Below, piece by piece: positions 1 to 8,713 of a stretch of DNA of 64,000 bases. Origin of the DNA: Bdellovibrio bacteriovorus (GTDB taxonomy: Bacteria > Bdellovibrionota > Bdellovibrionia > Bdellovibrionales > Bdellovibrionaceae); the NCBI RefSeq assembly GCF_002208115.1, contig NZ_CP020946.1:1736001-1800000 (forward strand). The letters run 5' to 3'. Numbering within the stretch: the first letter of the stretch is position 1; every line of letters begins with the position of its first letter. Position numbers and translations under genes: made by a program. The notes below the pieces were generated by a model that worked only from the letters and a program-made list of their open reading frames with translations, was not told the DNA's origin and did no database searches.

Positions 1-2
1 AC

Positions 3-674
3 ATCCTGTTGCTGGAAGACGACGAAGAGATCTGCAAGCGTCTTGTAATCACATTTGAGTCTCAAGGCTGGGCGGTGAAAGCCGTGCAGTCCATTTCAGA
101 GCTTGTCGCACTTTTAAAAGCAAAATCCTTTTATCCGCAAGTGGTGGTGCAAGACCGCATGATTGCGGGCACCGATTCGGCTCAGTATGTCGAGCGCATC
201 AAGACGTCCTTTATTGATACAAAGATTCTGGTCCTGTCCGCCATCGATACCAGTAATGAAAAAGCCGGTTTGTTGGACCTGGGGGCTGATGATTATGTGG
301 CAAAGCCGTATTCAACCTCAGAACTGGTGGCCCGAGTCAAGGCTCTGGGGCGCAGATCCACGCTGGTGGCGTCTAGTCAGTTGATCACCGTGGGAAATCT
401 AACTGTCGACATGGGACTTCGCCGGGCGGAAGTGGCTGGCGAAGTGGTGAACTTGTCGCAAAAGGAATTTCAACTTTTGTCCTTGTTTGCGCATCATCCG
501 GGCAAGGTTTTTCCGAAAGAGGTCCTGCTTGAAAAAGTCTGGGACAATAAGGGCGATGTGGAATCCAAAGTGGTTGAAGCCACGGTGAACAATCTGCGCC
601 GAAAGCTTGAATCCGGGAAATGTTCCTGCGGAATAAAAAACGTGCGCAATGTGGGGTACTGGCTTGAGGCTTAA
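3..674 (+). CDS. OmpR-family response regulator, 5' end outside window
   Basis: DNA-binding response regulator of a two-component system. The visible part begins inside the first beta strand (ILLLEDDEE), so the start codon lies just before the window. The receiver domain covers about the first 115 visible residues: the acidic pair EDD, a phospho-acceptor Asp in VVVQDRM, and the conserved Lys in VAKPY. A winged-helix domain follows (about 130-221) with the usual LSQKEFQLL and VNNLRRKL segments. The next gene, a histidine kinase, overlaps its 3' end by 26 bases, so the two are almost certainly cognate and translationally coupled. Ligand and target genes cannot be read from the sequence. Confidence 0.93.
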   Translation: MLLLEDDEEICKRLVITFESQGWAVKAVQSISELVALLKAKSFYPQVVVQDRMIAGTDSAQYVERIKTSFIDTKILVLSAIDTSNEKAGLLDLGADDYVAKPYSTSELVARVKALGRRSTLVASSQLITVGNLTVDMGLRRAEVAGEVVNLSQKEFQLLSLFAHHPGKVFPKEVLLEKVWDNKGDVESKVVEATVNNLRRKLESGKCSCGIKNVRNVGYWLEA

Positions 675-2022
675 GTTTTTTCTTCTGTCACTTCTGACTC
701 TGGTTTTCACAAGTCTTTGCATCACTTTTTTGCTGGCCTATTTTTATCAAAGCGAGCGTCTGGCTTTTATCGACGATCAGGTTCGGGAAACGGCCACGGC
801 CATTGTTGATTCAGAATTGTCAGATCTGAAAACCTATGACTACCAGATTGCCAATGCCCTGATTTCTGAAGAACTCGGGCCGGACCGCGTGGGTAAGTTC
901 TTTATCGTGCGAAACTCCAAGGACGAGATTTTGTTTCAGACTGACAACGTCAGTCTGCTGGATGTCGCCATTCCGCGCAGTCCCCAGTGGGTGACGATCG
1001 AACAAGACGGCAGACTTTTGCGAGTTCTGAATCTAAGTCTGCCCAAATTTCCCAACCGCACGTTGCAGGTCGGAGCTATCACGGACTCTAATTTCATCTT
1101 CTGGTCCACGCTGACGCAAAGATCCGTGGTGTTGATTTCGTTGATCGTGGGAATTGTTCTGGTCATGACCTGGTTCCTGTCAGCCCAGTTGTTTTCACCT
1201 GTGCGGGATCTGGAAGGCTTCCTGCATGAAGCCAGTGCCATGCTTGAAAGTAAAAAGGATATTCCCGAAATCCCGCATCGCCTGTTGTCTCCGCAGATAA
1301 AATATCTGCGCCGCCGGGACGAATTCAAATCTCTGGTCGAGGGTATTTCCCAACTGGTGGGGCGGGTGAATATGAATAACAAATTCACCAAATCTTGGAC
1401 CTTTCAGATGGTCCATGAAATCAAAACCCCATTGACCCTTTTAAACCGCGAGCTGGAACGTCTGCAGGAAAAATACCATTGGGAAGCCAGCGAAAATCAC
1501 GAAGTGCAGCGGCAGTTGAACCGGGTTTCCCGTACCATCACCAATTTCCTGGACTGGGCGGATCTGGCTAACGCCGAAAAACCCCAGAATCTGCACGTTT
1601 TAAAGACTCAAGCCGTGGTGCGCGAAGTATGCAGTTCGATTCAGCGTGCGTATCCGGATCGTCTGAATCTGGATCTTCACGCGGATTTTCAGGTGATGTG
1701 TAATCCACTGCATTTGGAACAGGTGATTGAAAACCTGACGGTGAATGCTCTTCGCTATACAAACGGTCCTGTGAAAGTGATCTTAAAACAGAACCAATTC
1801 ATCGTTCAGGATCAGGGGGACGGAGTTCCGGCGGAAGTGATCGAGCGTCTGGGGACGCCTTTTAACCGCGGACCACACCGCTCCGGGCAGGAAAAAGGCA
1901 GCGGCCTGGGTCTGGCGTGGGTGTTCTCGGTGGCGACGCTTTATGGGTGGAAGTTCACCCTGATCAATGATCAGGGCACTCGGGCCAGGATTGAATTCCC
2001 GGCCTTGAATGAGGCTGATTAA
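649..2022 (+). CDS. Sensor histidine kinase, membrane-bound
   Basis: Inner-membrane sensor kinase partner of the preceding OmpR-type regulator. Membrane segments lie at about residues 8-29 and 157-178 with a periplasmic sensor part of about 125 residues between them. A HAMP-like linker follows, then the HisKA H-box (VHEIKTP, His about 256), the N-box (ENLTVNALRY), G1 (DQGDGVP) and G2 (GSGLGLAW). All catalytic boxes are present. The ATG used here overlaps the regulator gene by 26 bases; a TTG five codons later is an alternative. The stop codon overlaps that of the convergent CNNM gene in the tetramer TTAA. The signal sensed is unknown. Confidence 0.92.
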   Translation: MWGTGLRLKFFLLSLLTLVFTSLCITFLLAYFYQSERLAFIDDQVRETATAIVDSELSDLKTYDYQIANALISEELGPDRVGKFFIVRNSKDEILFQTDNVSLLDVAIPRSPQWVTIEQDGRLLRVLNLSLPKFPNRTLQVGAITDSNFIFWSTLTQRSVVLISLIVGIVLVMTWFLSAQLFSPVRDLEGFLHEASAMLESKKDIPEIPHRLLSPQIKYLRRRDEFKSLVEGISQLVGRVNMNNKFTKSWTFQMVHEIKTPLTLLNRELERLQEKYHWEASENHEVQRQLNRVSRTITNFLDWADLANAEKPQNLHVLKTQAVVREVCSSIQRAYPDRLNLDLHADFQVMCNPLHLEQVIENLTVNALRYTNGPVKVILKQNQFIVQDQGDGVPAEVIERLGTPFNRGPHRSGQEKGSGLGLAWVFSVATLYGWKFTLINDQGTRARIEFPALNEAD

Positions 2023-3050
2023 ATCGGACGGCGGCGGGACTTGGAGGCCAGGATCTTTTTCATCAGACCATCGTCATCTTCATCAAAGACATCGCCGATG
2101 ATTTCTTCAAAGATATCTTCCATGGTCACAAGACCCATCGGGTTTTGTTGTTCATAGATGATGGCCATATGCGATTTTTGCTCCTGCATTTTCAGCAGAA
2201 TTCTGAAAAGCGGCTCGAAGGCCTTAAAGCGCAGGATCGGGCGGATCACACTTTGCCATTCCGCTTCGCCATAGCGGCGCGCAGTCAGGAATTCTTTGGT
2301 GTTGATCAGGCCGATGACCTCTTCGCCGTCCAGTACCGGCAGGCGGGTGTGGCGGGAATTCATGATGATGGTTTCAACGTCCTCGACAGAGTCCGTCTTT
2401 CTGACAAAGATGACGTCCTTCCATGGGAGCATGATTTCACGGGCCATCTTTTTGTCAGCGCTGACCAGATTCACAACGTATTGTTTGGTCTGCTGTGGCA
2501 GATCCTCAAATTCAATGTGCGTTTCTTTAGGGGCGCCGTGGAAGTTCCCGAAAGTGAAAAGCTTCAAAACCACGTTCGTGGACCACTCTAGAATGGTCAC
2601 GGCCGGGGACAGCAGTTTTTCACCCACATACAGACCTTGCGCCGTGAAAAGCGCAATGGCCAGAGGATTTCGCAAAGCCAGAGTCTTGGGAACGAGCTCG
2701 CCAATAACGACGCTTAAGTAAGAGATCGGCAGAACCACCATACCGATGGCCACGGCCTCGGCGGTTTGTTCGGACATCGCAAATGTGCTCATCAGCCACG
2801 GACTTAAAGCTTCTTCGGCCCCGGCACCACCGACGGCCGCCGCGATCGCACCCACCAGGGTGATGCCGATTTGGATGACGGACAGGGTTCGCTCCGGATT
2901 TTCTTTTAATTTCAACAGGCGGCGGGCATTTTTGTGAGTCGGTGCCAGGCGCTTTAATTGCTGCCGGTTGACCGTGACAAAGGCCATCTCGGAACCGGAA
3001 AGAAGCATGTTTACGAAAAGACAGGCGGCGACAACGATGAACTCAGTCAT
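2019..3050 (-). CDS. CNNM/HlyC-type membrane protein with DUF21 and CBS pair
   Basis: 343-residue membrane protein of the CNNM/CorC (hemolysin C-like) family, members of which are linked to Mg2+ and other divalent-cation efflux. The N-terminal DUF21 part (about 1-190) has hydrophobic helices near residues 3-25, 60-85 and 100-130 and the typical segment IGELVPKTLAL. Two CBS motifs follow (about 205-330), including TRLPVLDGEEVIGLI and MGLVTMEDIFEEIIGDV. It stops right after the CBS pair and lacks the CorC_HlyC transporter-associated domain seen in longer homologues. It is monocistronic here and divergent from the nuclease-like gene. Transport substrate is inferred from family only. Confidence 0.88.
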   Translation of the reverse strand: MTEFIVVAACLFVNMLLSGSEMAFVTVNRQQLKRLAPTHKNARRLLKLKENPERTLSVIQIGITLVGAIAAAVGGAGAEEALSPWLMSTFAMSEQTAEAVAIGMVVLPISYLSVVIGELVPKTLALRNPLAIALFTAQGLYVGEKLLSPAVTILEWSTNVVLKLFTFGNFHGAPKETHIEFEDLPQQTKQYVVNLVSADKKMAREIMLPWKDVIFVRKTDSVEDVETIIMNSRHTRLPVLDGEEVIGLINTKEFLTARRYGEAEWQSVIRPILRFKAFEPLFRILLKMQEQKSHMAIIYEQQNPMGLVTMEDIFEEIIGDVFDEDDDGLMKKILASKSRRRPI

Positions 3051-3060
3051 GTGCGCTCCT

Positions 3061-3138
3061 GCGGGAAAGGGACGAGTATTTCGGGTAAGGGTCAGGATCC
3101 ATAGGGTTCAGATAGTACAACGGGCGGGCCCTTCCCGC
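3061..3138. repeat. Imperfect inverted repeat in divergent intergenic region
   Basis: GCGGGAAAGGG at 3061-3071 is complementary to CCCTTCCCGC at 3129-3138 with one bulged base. The 57-base spacer is large for a hairpin. It lies between the divergent starts of the CNNM gene and the secreted nuclease-like gene and may mark an operator or a structured leader; no function is established. Confidence 0.35.
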
Positions 3139-3258
3139 AAAGGGGCACTGCGTTTTCGGCTGGGGAGTTTGTGGTGGCGATGCGTCATAAGACTTCGTGG
3201 ACAATGTAGTTGCTTTTGGTGGCGCGACCCGGCAAAAAAGGGGCCTCGAGGGGGCTCT

Positions 3259-3831
3259 ATGAAAGTTGTATCGTTGATTCTTGGTCTTTTGCTGTCTGTT
3301 TCCACGGCGTCTGCAGACTGGGCTCAGGATTTTTCTGAACTAAAAGACATTCCACGCAGCTATGAAGATTCCGGCGCCATCTGTGAAGAAGTCGCGCGTC
3401 TGGAAATGCAGCGCACGTACCCGGCGCCACAATATAAAGTGGAAGTGGGCATTGCCTACGGCGATGGCTCCCGCATCATTGGTGAACTGGATGTGGTGAT
3501 CTTTGATAACAATCTGAACAAGGTCTTGAAAATCGCTGAAGTCAAATGCTGGAAAGACGTTCGCGGCGGTTTGCAAAAAGCCCAGGAACAAAGAGCTCGC
3601 TTCTTGAAGTACAACCGTTCCGGAAAACCATTGTTCTTCCGTTCGACCTCTTCGAATCAGACGTTCGATAAAGAGCAGTTTGCCTTCGTGAAAGAGTTCT
3701 TCTCTATCGCACAGAAAGGTTCTGCGTCCCAGGGGTTTGAGGTGGAGCTTGAATACACTTTGAAAGAGATGCATCAGCATCGTTATGAAATGATCCGTTG
3801 TCAGAATCAAGGGCAGTGCGCGAAGCCGTAA
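3259..3831 (+). CDS. Secreted protein with PD-(D/E)XK nuclease-like core
   Basis: 190-residue exported protein. A signal peptide with likely cleavage after STASA (residue about 19) follows a start chosen for the GAGGGGG ribosome site just upstream. The mature part reads like a minimal PD-(D/E)XK nuclease fold: helix with Glu43/Glu44 (CEEVARLEM), strand with Asp78 (GELDVVIFD), strand with Glu94-x-Lys96 (IAEVKCW), then an amphipathic helix rich in Gln/Arg (GGLQKAQEQRARFL). The order and spacing match the catalytic D-ExK pattern. It stands alone. An exported nuclease of this fold would fit prey-DNA breakdown in a predator, but that role is inference; a non-catalytic PD-(D/E)XK relative is possible. 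Confidence 0.7.
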   Translation: MKVVSLILGLLLSVSTASADWAQDFSELKDIPRSYEDSGAICEEVARLEMQRTYPAPQYKVEVGIAYGDGSRIIGELDVVIFDNNLNKVLKIAEVKCWKDVRGGLQKAQEQRARFLKYNRSGKPLFFRSTSSNQTFDKEQFAFVKEFFSIAQKGSASQGFEVELEYTLKEMHQHRYEMIRCQNQGQCAKP

Positions 3832-3843
3832 GGTGATAGTTCA

Positions 3844-3872
3844 GGGGCCACGGACATCATGCCCGCGGCCCC
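3844..3872. terminator. GC-rich hairpin between convergent genes
   Basis: GGGGCC-A-CGG pairs with CCG-C-GGCCCC around an eight-base loop, in the gap between two convergent genes. There is no T-run on either side, so intrinsic termination is doubtful; it may serve as a transcript 3' end protected by the hairpin. Confidence 0.4.
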
Positions 3873-3895
3873 GTTGCATACGTTCCTAAGTTGCC

Positions 3896-4321
3896 TTAGA
3901 TAGAACGCAAAATAAAATTAAATGATCTCATCATGGAACTGAACGCCTGGCGCTTGTTGATAAAGCCCATATAGGTGAAGTTTCTGACCAGTGGCAGATC
4001 CAGTTCTTCTTCGCTGTGGCCGGTGTAAATCACAACCGGAATCGGGCGACGGATCTTATGAACCTTCCTTTCAGTCAAAAGTCGATCCATCAAAAGTAAA
4101 GTGTCACGGCCGCCCATTTGTGGCATTTGCCAGTCTAAAATCACCAAATCAAAATGTCTGTTCGCAAGAAGTGGGATGGAATCTTGACCGTCGAAAGCCA
4201 TCGTGACATCGCATTTGTAGTGATCAAGGATGTGTGACATGAGTTTCACAGAATCCAAGCTATCGTCGATCACCAGAACGCGAGGTGTGCGTTGTTTTTC
4301 GAGATTAGTTTCTAAGACCAT
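3896..4321 (-). CDS. Single-domain response regulator (receiver only)
   Basis: 141-residue stand-alone receiver domain. It has the acidic pair VIDDS (about residue 18), phospho-acceptor Asp in VILDWQMP (about 60), the Thr in VIYTGHS and a Lys in INKRQ. No output domain follows, so it should act by protein-protein contact (CheY-like) or as a phosphorelay intermediate. No kinase gene is adjacent, making it an orphan. The window has further orphan or split receivers, so its partner cannot be assigned from position. Confidence 0.85.
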   Translation of the reverse strand: MVLETNLEKQRTPRVLVIDDSLDSVKLMSHILDHYKCDVTMAFDGQDSIPLLANRHFDLVILDWQMPQMGGRDTLLLMDRLLTERKVHKIRRPIPVVIYTGHSEEELDLPLVRNFTYMGFINKRQAFSSMMRSFNFILRSI

Positions 4322-4449
4322 GAATATTCTCCCTGTGTGTCGCTACTTCAGTAATTGAAACCGAAGTAGATCGGAGAATCTTCTAAAAGAACTAGCATGA
4401 AGGGATTTTAATAGAAGGTCTGTCTAAAGACAGAAAGAACTCACATTGC

Positions 4450-6033
4450 TTATGCGAGTTCTTTCCTTGTTTGCTCGGTGACAACTGTTTCGCGCACCAC
4501 AACCACTTTAATTGATCCTGGATAGTTGCACTCTTCTTCGATGCGTGCCGCAATTTTGCGCGAAAGATCCATGGCTTGAGTGTCATCCACCTTTTTGCCA
4601 TTCACCATCACGCGGCATTCGCGACCACCACTCAATACGAAGCAGTCCGTAACCCCAGAGAAGCTGCGGGCGATATCCTGCAGTTCAGAAACTTTCTGAT
4701 TGTAAGATTCGATTGTCGAACGGCGCGCACCTGGGCGAGCCCCGGAAACCGCATCGGCCGCGATCACCAGGAACGCATGATCGGTGCTGGGTTGTTCGTC
4801 AAAGTGGTGGGCTTTCACGGCATGAACAACGTCAGGTGCTTCACCGCGTGCCGCGATAAAGTCAGCGCCGATCACGGCGTGACCGCCCTCGACAGTGTGG
4901 TCCATGGATTTACCGATGTCGTGAAGCATACCCACGCGGCGTGCCTTCTTGATGTCAATACCCAGCTCGGCCGCCATCAGGCCCGCCAACCAGCCCACTT
5001 CACCGCAGTGGAAATACTGATTCTGAGTGAAGGAATAACGATAGCGCAAAGAACCCATCATCTGACGGATCTCGGCGTTCAAACCTTCCAGTTTCAACTC
5101 TTTGGCCAAAGAATCGCCATCGTGTTTGATGTTTTTGAAAAGTTCCTTTTTCTGGTTTTCAGCAATTTTTCTGATGAAATCAGGATTGATGTTTTTCTTT
5201 TCTTTGAAGATGCGCTCCAAAGTACGGCGGGTCAGTTCGCGGCGAACAGGGTCAAAGCCGGCAACGCCGACCATTTCCATGCCTTCTTCCACGATGATGT
5301 CGCAACCGCAGGCATCCTGCACGGCCTTGATGTTGTTGCCCGCCGGATCACAGAACAGCTTGCGGATGTGGGCATCCGGGAAGTTCACGGCACCAATACC
5401 GCGCTCGGCGCAGTAAGGACGGGCAAAACGGTCAATCACCAGGCTCAAAATGCGCTTGGCTTCGGATTCAGCGTGTTCTTTGGTGTCAGCTTCGGTTTCC
5501 TGGATCATGCGCGCGGCACGACGGCGGGATTCCTCTTCCATCTGGTTTTTCAACTGGGTCTTGAATTCTTCTGCGGAAGTTCCCAGGCGCTCTGTCAGCT
5601 TCTGAACCAGTTCTTGGTTCAGGGCTTTTTGCGCTTCCTTGAGTTTTCCAAGCTCAGCTTCCTGACCACGCAGGGCCTGTTCCTGAACCTTGACGTCCGC
5701 TTCGCGATCCTGAAGTTTCTTTTTTTCTTCCTGAACGATGGCGTCGGCTTTGGCTTTTTTCTCGTTGGCGACTTCCTGCAGATCCTCGATGCGTCCTTCG
5801 GACTTCAGCATCTCGGGTTCCACTTTGGTCCACAATTCCATTTCGATTTCCTGGATGCGTTCTTTTTCCTCCAGGTTGCGAAGTTCGATGACTTCATTGG
5901 CTTCGTCCAAAATATCCTGGGCCTCTTCGCGAGCCAGACGCAAAGTGCGTGCTCTGAAGAATTTGTGCAAGGCCCAGCCCAAACCACCACCGGCGACAAT
6001 TCCAATTATGGCTGTAGCAATCATTGCAATCAT
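4450..6033 (-). CDS. rny: Ribonuclease Y
   Basis: 527-residue membrane-anchored endoribonuclease that starts mRNA decay. In order: an N-terminal membrane helix (about 3-25), a long charged coiled coil (about 30-210, rich in Glu, Lys and Gln), a KH RNA-binding domain (about 225-285, with GNNIKAVQ), and an HD metal-dependent phosphohydrolase domain whose motif MLHDIGKSMDH is near residue 369. Length and domain order match RNase Y (usually 510-530 residues). It is a single gene, followed by an unrelated receiver gene on the same strand. RNase Y makes a cell depend less on RNase E for turnover. Confidence 0.95.
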   Translation of the reverse strand: MIAMIATAIIGIVAGGGLGWALHKFFRARTLRLAREEAQDILDEANEVIELRNLEEKERIQEIEMELWTKVEPEMLKSEGRIEDLQEVANEKKAKADAIVQEEKKKLQDREADVKVQEQALRGQEAELGKLKEAQKALNQELVQKLTERLGTSAEEFKTQLKNQMEEESRRRAARMIQETEADTKEHAESEAKRILSLVIDRFARPYCAERGIGAVNFPDAHIRKLFCDPAGNNIKAVQDACGCDIIVEEGMEMVGVAGFDPVRRELTRRTLERIFKEKKNINPDFIRKIAENQKKELFKNIKHDGDSLAKELKLEGLNAEIRQMMGSLRYRYSFTQNQYFHCGEVGWLAGLMAAELGIDIKKARRVGMLHDIGKSMDHTVEGGHAVIGADFIAARGEAPDVVHAVKAHHFDEQPSTDHAFLVIAADAVSGARPGARRSTIESYNQKVSELQDIARSFSGVTDCFVLSGGRECRVMVNGKKVDDTQAMDLSRKIAARIEEECNYPGSIKVVVVRETVVTEQTRKELA

Positions 6034-6167
6034 AAGGGTACTCCTAACCCCGTTATTGTACCTCCCAAAGGAAGGTCATTGCAAACCTTTGCCGCGCCAA
6101 TGGGGGCCTTTACTTCTGGCGTTATGGACGGTAGGCTACCTCTCAAAGCGCGTTGCAGGAGGTTTTA

Positions 6168-6629
6168 ATGGGTCATATGGCGTGTCAAACGAAGTGGGTT
6201 GGAGGAATCGGGTTCGAATCACAGATTCGTGACCACAAGGTTGCTATGGACTCACGCAGCGACGGAGGCAAGGACCAAGGACCATCTCCAAAAGAGCTGC
6301 TTTTGGCCAGCATCTGCGGGTGTACCGGAATGGACGTGGTTTCCATTCTGCAAAAAATGAGAGTCGGGCTTCAGTCCTGCAACGTGGACGCAGATACCGA
6401 CACCACGGCGGGCTATCCGTCCATTTTTGACCGCGTGAAACTGAAATTTCTCGTAAAAGGCGACATGAAAAACGAGCAGTTGATGAAGGCCGTGACGCTG
6501 TCCATGACCAAGTACTGCGGTGTCAGTGCCATGGTCGTGAAGGCTTCCCCTATTGATTACGAAGTGTTTCTGAACGATGTAAAGATTGGCGAAGGACAGG
6601 CCGATTTTGAAAGCGCAGCCAAGGCATGA
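6168..6629 (+). CDS. OsmC/Ohr-family peroxide-reductase-like protein
   Basis: 153-residue cytoplasmic protein of the OsmC superfamily (YhfA-like branch). OsmC proteins reduce organic or inorganic peroxides with two cysteines; both expected positions are present (SICGCTGMDVV and KYCGVSA). The segment GPSPKELLLASICGC is diagnostic. The start is the ATG preceded by GCAGGAGG at 6155-6162. Its stop overlaps the next start as ATGA, so it is translationally coupled to the ArfB-like gene. The true substrate of the YhfA-like branch is not settled, so peroxide detoxification is family-level inference. Confidence 0.88.
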   Translation: MGHMACQTKWVGGIGFESQIRDHKVAMDSRSDGGKDQGPSPKELLLASICGCTGMDVVSILQKMRVGLQSCNVDADTDTTAGYPSIFDRVKLKFLVKGDMKNEQLMKAVTLSMTKYCGVSAMVVKASPIDYEVFLNDVKIGEGQADFESAAKA

Positions 6630-7027
6630 TCGAAATTCAGATTCCTTTTGCCGAACTTGACTTCACCTATGCCCGGTCTCGCGGACCCGGCGGGCAGAAC
6701 GTCAATCGCACCAACTCGGCGGCGATCCTGCGTTGGAATCTGATGAGCTCCCAGGTGATCAGTGAAGAATTAAAACTGCGCCTGCAGGCCAAGCTGGCAG
6801 CGCAGTTGACCGAAGACGGGGATATTCTGATTCGCAGTGATGTGCATCGCGATCAGGATCAGAACCGTTCTGAGTGTATTGCGCGTCTGCATGCACTTTT
6901 AAGAAAAGCACTCTTTGTTCCCAAAAAACGGGTGGCCACCAAACCTTCTCGCAGTTCTGTGCGCAAGCGTCTGGATACCAAGCGCAAGCACTCTGAAACC
7001 AAAACCCTGCGCCAAAAAGTGAAATGA
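6626..7027 (+). CDS. arfB: Peptidyl-tRNA hydrolase ArfB (ribosome rescue)
   Basis: 133-residue release-factor-like hydrolase that frees ribosomes stalled on non-stop mRNA. The catalytic GGQ loop is at residues 22-24 (RGPGGQNVNR), followed by a helical linker and a strongly basic C-terminal tail (from about 105, rich in Lys/Arg), which in ArfB enters the empty mRNA channel. Length fits ArfB/YaeJ (about 140 residues) and excludes RF1/RF2, since no codon-recognition domain is present. It overlaps the OsmC gene by ATGA and is separated by a single base from the convergent MFS gene. Confidence 0.92.
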   Translation: MIEIQIPFAELDFTYARSRGPGGQNVNRTNSAAILRWNLMSSQVISEELKLRLQAKLAAQLTEDGDILIRSDVHRDQDQNRSECIARLHALLRKALFVPKKRVATKPSRSSVRKRLDTKRKHSETKTLRQKVK

Positions 7028-7028
7028 T

Positions 7029-8267
7029 CTAAACGGCTGGTTCTGCGACGTGCTCCACTGGAGCCGGACCGCCACCTTCGACCGCTTCAATACGACGGGA
7101 CAGGAAGATCGCCACAAAGGTGAAGCCGATGGCGATGTAGCCCACCGTCGGGTAGTGCTCCAGCCGTCCGTTCGCTCCGGTGGTGACGATCAGTCCGCCG
7201 ATATAGCTTGAAACTGCCGATGACAACTGCTGAACGCAACTGACGATACTCATGAAGCTCCCGCGGTTTTGCGGGCGGGCTGTACCAGAAACCAATGCTG
7301 TTGCGGGAATCATGCGCCCGCCGGAAACCACAAAGAAGAAGGCGCAAATCGCCAGCACCACCCACAGCGGACTTGGTCCCAGATGGGTGATCACCCAGTA
7401 AGGGATCAGCGTCACCAGGGCACCCCACAGGAAAACTTTGTGTTTGCCATAGCGATCCGCCAGGCGACCGATAAACGGGGAACTGAAGATCGTAAAAGCC
7501 CCGCCGATCATGTACATCAGTGGCAGTTGGGATTCGCTTAAGCCGGCGTTCGCAACCAGTGAAGGGGACAGGAAAGGGATGATGGCAAAATGGCCGAACA
7601 TCACCGAAGACATGAAATACAGTCCACGGCGCTGGTTTTTGTTGCTCGCGATGCGCGTGATGGTGTTCCACATCGGCTCTTTATTCGTGCCGCCTTCAAG
7701 GTGCTTGCTCATGGCGGGCACTTTGAACCAGATCACCACACAAAGTGCCAGGGACGTGCAGCCCAGGAAGATGAACGGGGCGTGCCAGTTGAACTGGTTT
7801 GCCAGATACAGACTGAACGGAACCCCCAGGATGGAAGCCATGGAAAACGAAGTCATGATCACGCCCATGGCGCTGCCTCGGCGCTCGTAGGAAATCGCAT
7901 CACTGACGATGGAAAGAACCAAAGATCCCAGCACACCGCCAAAGACGCCGGTCAGGCCGCGGGCCAAAAGCAGCATTTCATAATTGGGCGCCAGACCGCA
8001 GGCCACTGTTCCCACGGAAAAGCCGATAAAGAAAAACAGCAGGCATGCTTTGCGATCGAACTTGTCCAGGAAAAAAGAGGCGGCAAAGCCGCTCAGTCCC
8101 GCAAAGAAGGTGTACGATGACACGAGGAGTCCGAACTGGTGTGGATTGATCGCAAACATGCGCATCAACTGCGGTCCCAGCGGCATCATGATCATGAAGT
8201 CCACGATGGAGCTGAACTGAATGGAAGCCAGGATCGCGAGAAGGAGTTTTTCTTGTTTGGAAAACAC
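7029..8267 (-). CDS. Major facilitator superfamily transporter
   Basis: 412-residue polytopic inner-membrane carrier with the 12-helix pattern of MFS drug/proton antiporters. Motif-A-like loops are visible in both halves (LDKFDRKA after helix 2 and GRLADRYGKHK in the second half). The N-terminal start IQFSSIVDFMIMMPLGPQL is typical of DHA1-type efflux carriers. A short basic/acidic tail ends the protein. It is transcribed alone, convergent with the arfB pair and divergent, across 44 bases, from the small membrane protein gene. Substrate is not predictable. Confidence 0.87.
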   Translation of the reverse strand: MFSKQEKLLLAILASIQFSSIVDFMIMMPLGPQLMRMFAINPHQFGLLVSSYTFFAGLSGFAASFFLDKFDRKACLLFFFIGFSVGTVACGLAPNYEMLLLARGLTGVFGGVLGSLVLSIVSDAISYERRGSAMGVIMTSFSMASILGVPFSLYLANQFNWHAPFIFLGCTSLALCVVIWFKVPAMSKHLEGGTNKEPMWNTITRIASNKNQRRGLYFMSSVMFGHFAIIPFLSPSLVANAGLSESQLPLMYMIGGAFTIFSSPFIGRLADRYGKHKVFLWGALVTLIPYWVITHLGPSPLWVVLAICAFFFVVSGGRMIPATALVSGTARPQNRGSFMSIVSCVQQLSSAVSSYIGGLIVTTGANGRLEHYPTVGYIAIGFTFVAIFLSRRIEAVEGGGPAPVEHVAEPAV

Positions 8268-8311
8268 GGGGGGTCCTTTTTGTTGACGTGTTTAAAACTT
8301 ACCGATAAGCC

Positions 8312-8707
8312 ATGGATATGGCAACAATTTGGAAGTTTACAAAGTTTGTTATTGGTTTGGTTGTACTTGGTTTGATTCTGTGGGCGGTGCTGGCGAACTA
8401 CAGCGTGATTTTCTCTAAAACTGTGATTGGTGAAATCACCAGTGTTGAGCGTGTGGAGCTTCCTGTGGCGCTTGTCACACGCGCTGAAGGTAACATCACT
8501 TCTCAGGTGTTCTCTTTCGCTATTGGTATTAAGGACACTAAAACAAACGAAATCTTCACGGCGTCTTCTGAAGACCGTCAGTGGGCGGTGGCGCAGCCGG
8601 GTCAGTGCGCTGAGGCTGTTTTCCTGCCTTATCCGCCTTGGCAGTTCACAAAGAAAGACACTTATTTCGGAGCTCGTCTGGTAAAACTGTACGAGTGCGC
8701 AAAGTAA
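8312..8707 (+). CDS. Small membrane protein, family not recognised
   Basis: 131-residue protein with one N-terminal membrane helix (about 10-28) followed by a roughly 100-residue, probably periplasmic, beta-rich part (strands such as IGEITSVERVEL and SQVFSFAIGI). Two Cys residues, Cys98 and one three residues from the end, could form a disulphide. The gene ends six bases before the TauE/SafE gene and is probably its operon partner. I do not recognise the family and assign no function. Confidence 0.7.
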   Translation: MDMATIWKFTKFVIGLVVLGLILWAVLANYSVIFSKTVIGEITSVERVELPVALVTRAEGNITSQVFSFAIGIKDTKTNEIFTASSEDRQWAVAQPGQCAEAVFLPYPPWQFTKKDTYFGARLVKLYECAK

Positions 8708-8713
8708 GGCACG

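Noticed and set aside
3844..3872. Intrinsic terminator with full confidence
   Set aside because: The stem is strong but there is no T-run on either side; kept only as a low-confidence entry.
4576..6168. 530-codon open frame on the plus strand opposite RNase Y
   Set aside because: It is the antisense shadow of a GC-rich, coiled-coil gene; it is rich in Phe/His/Leu and has no family features.
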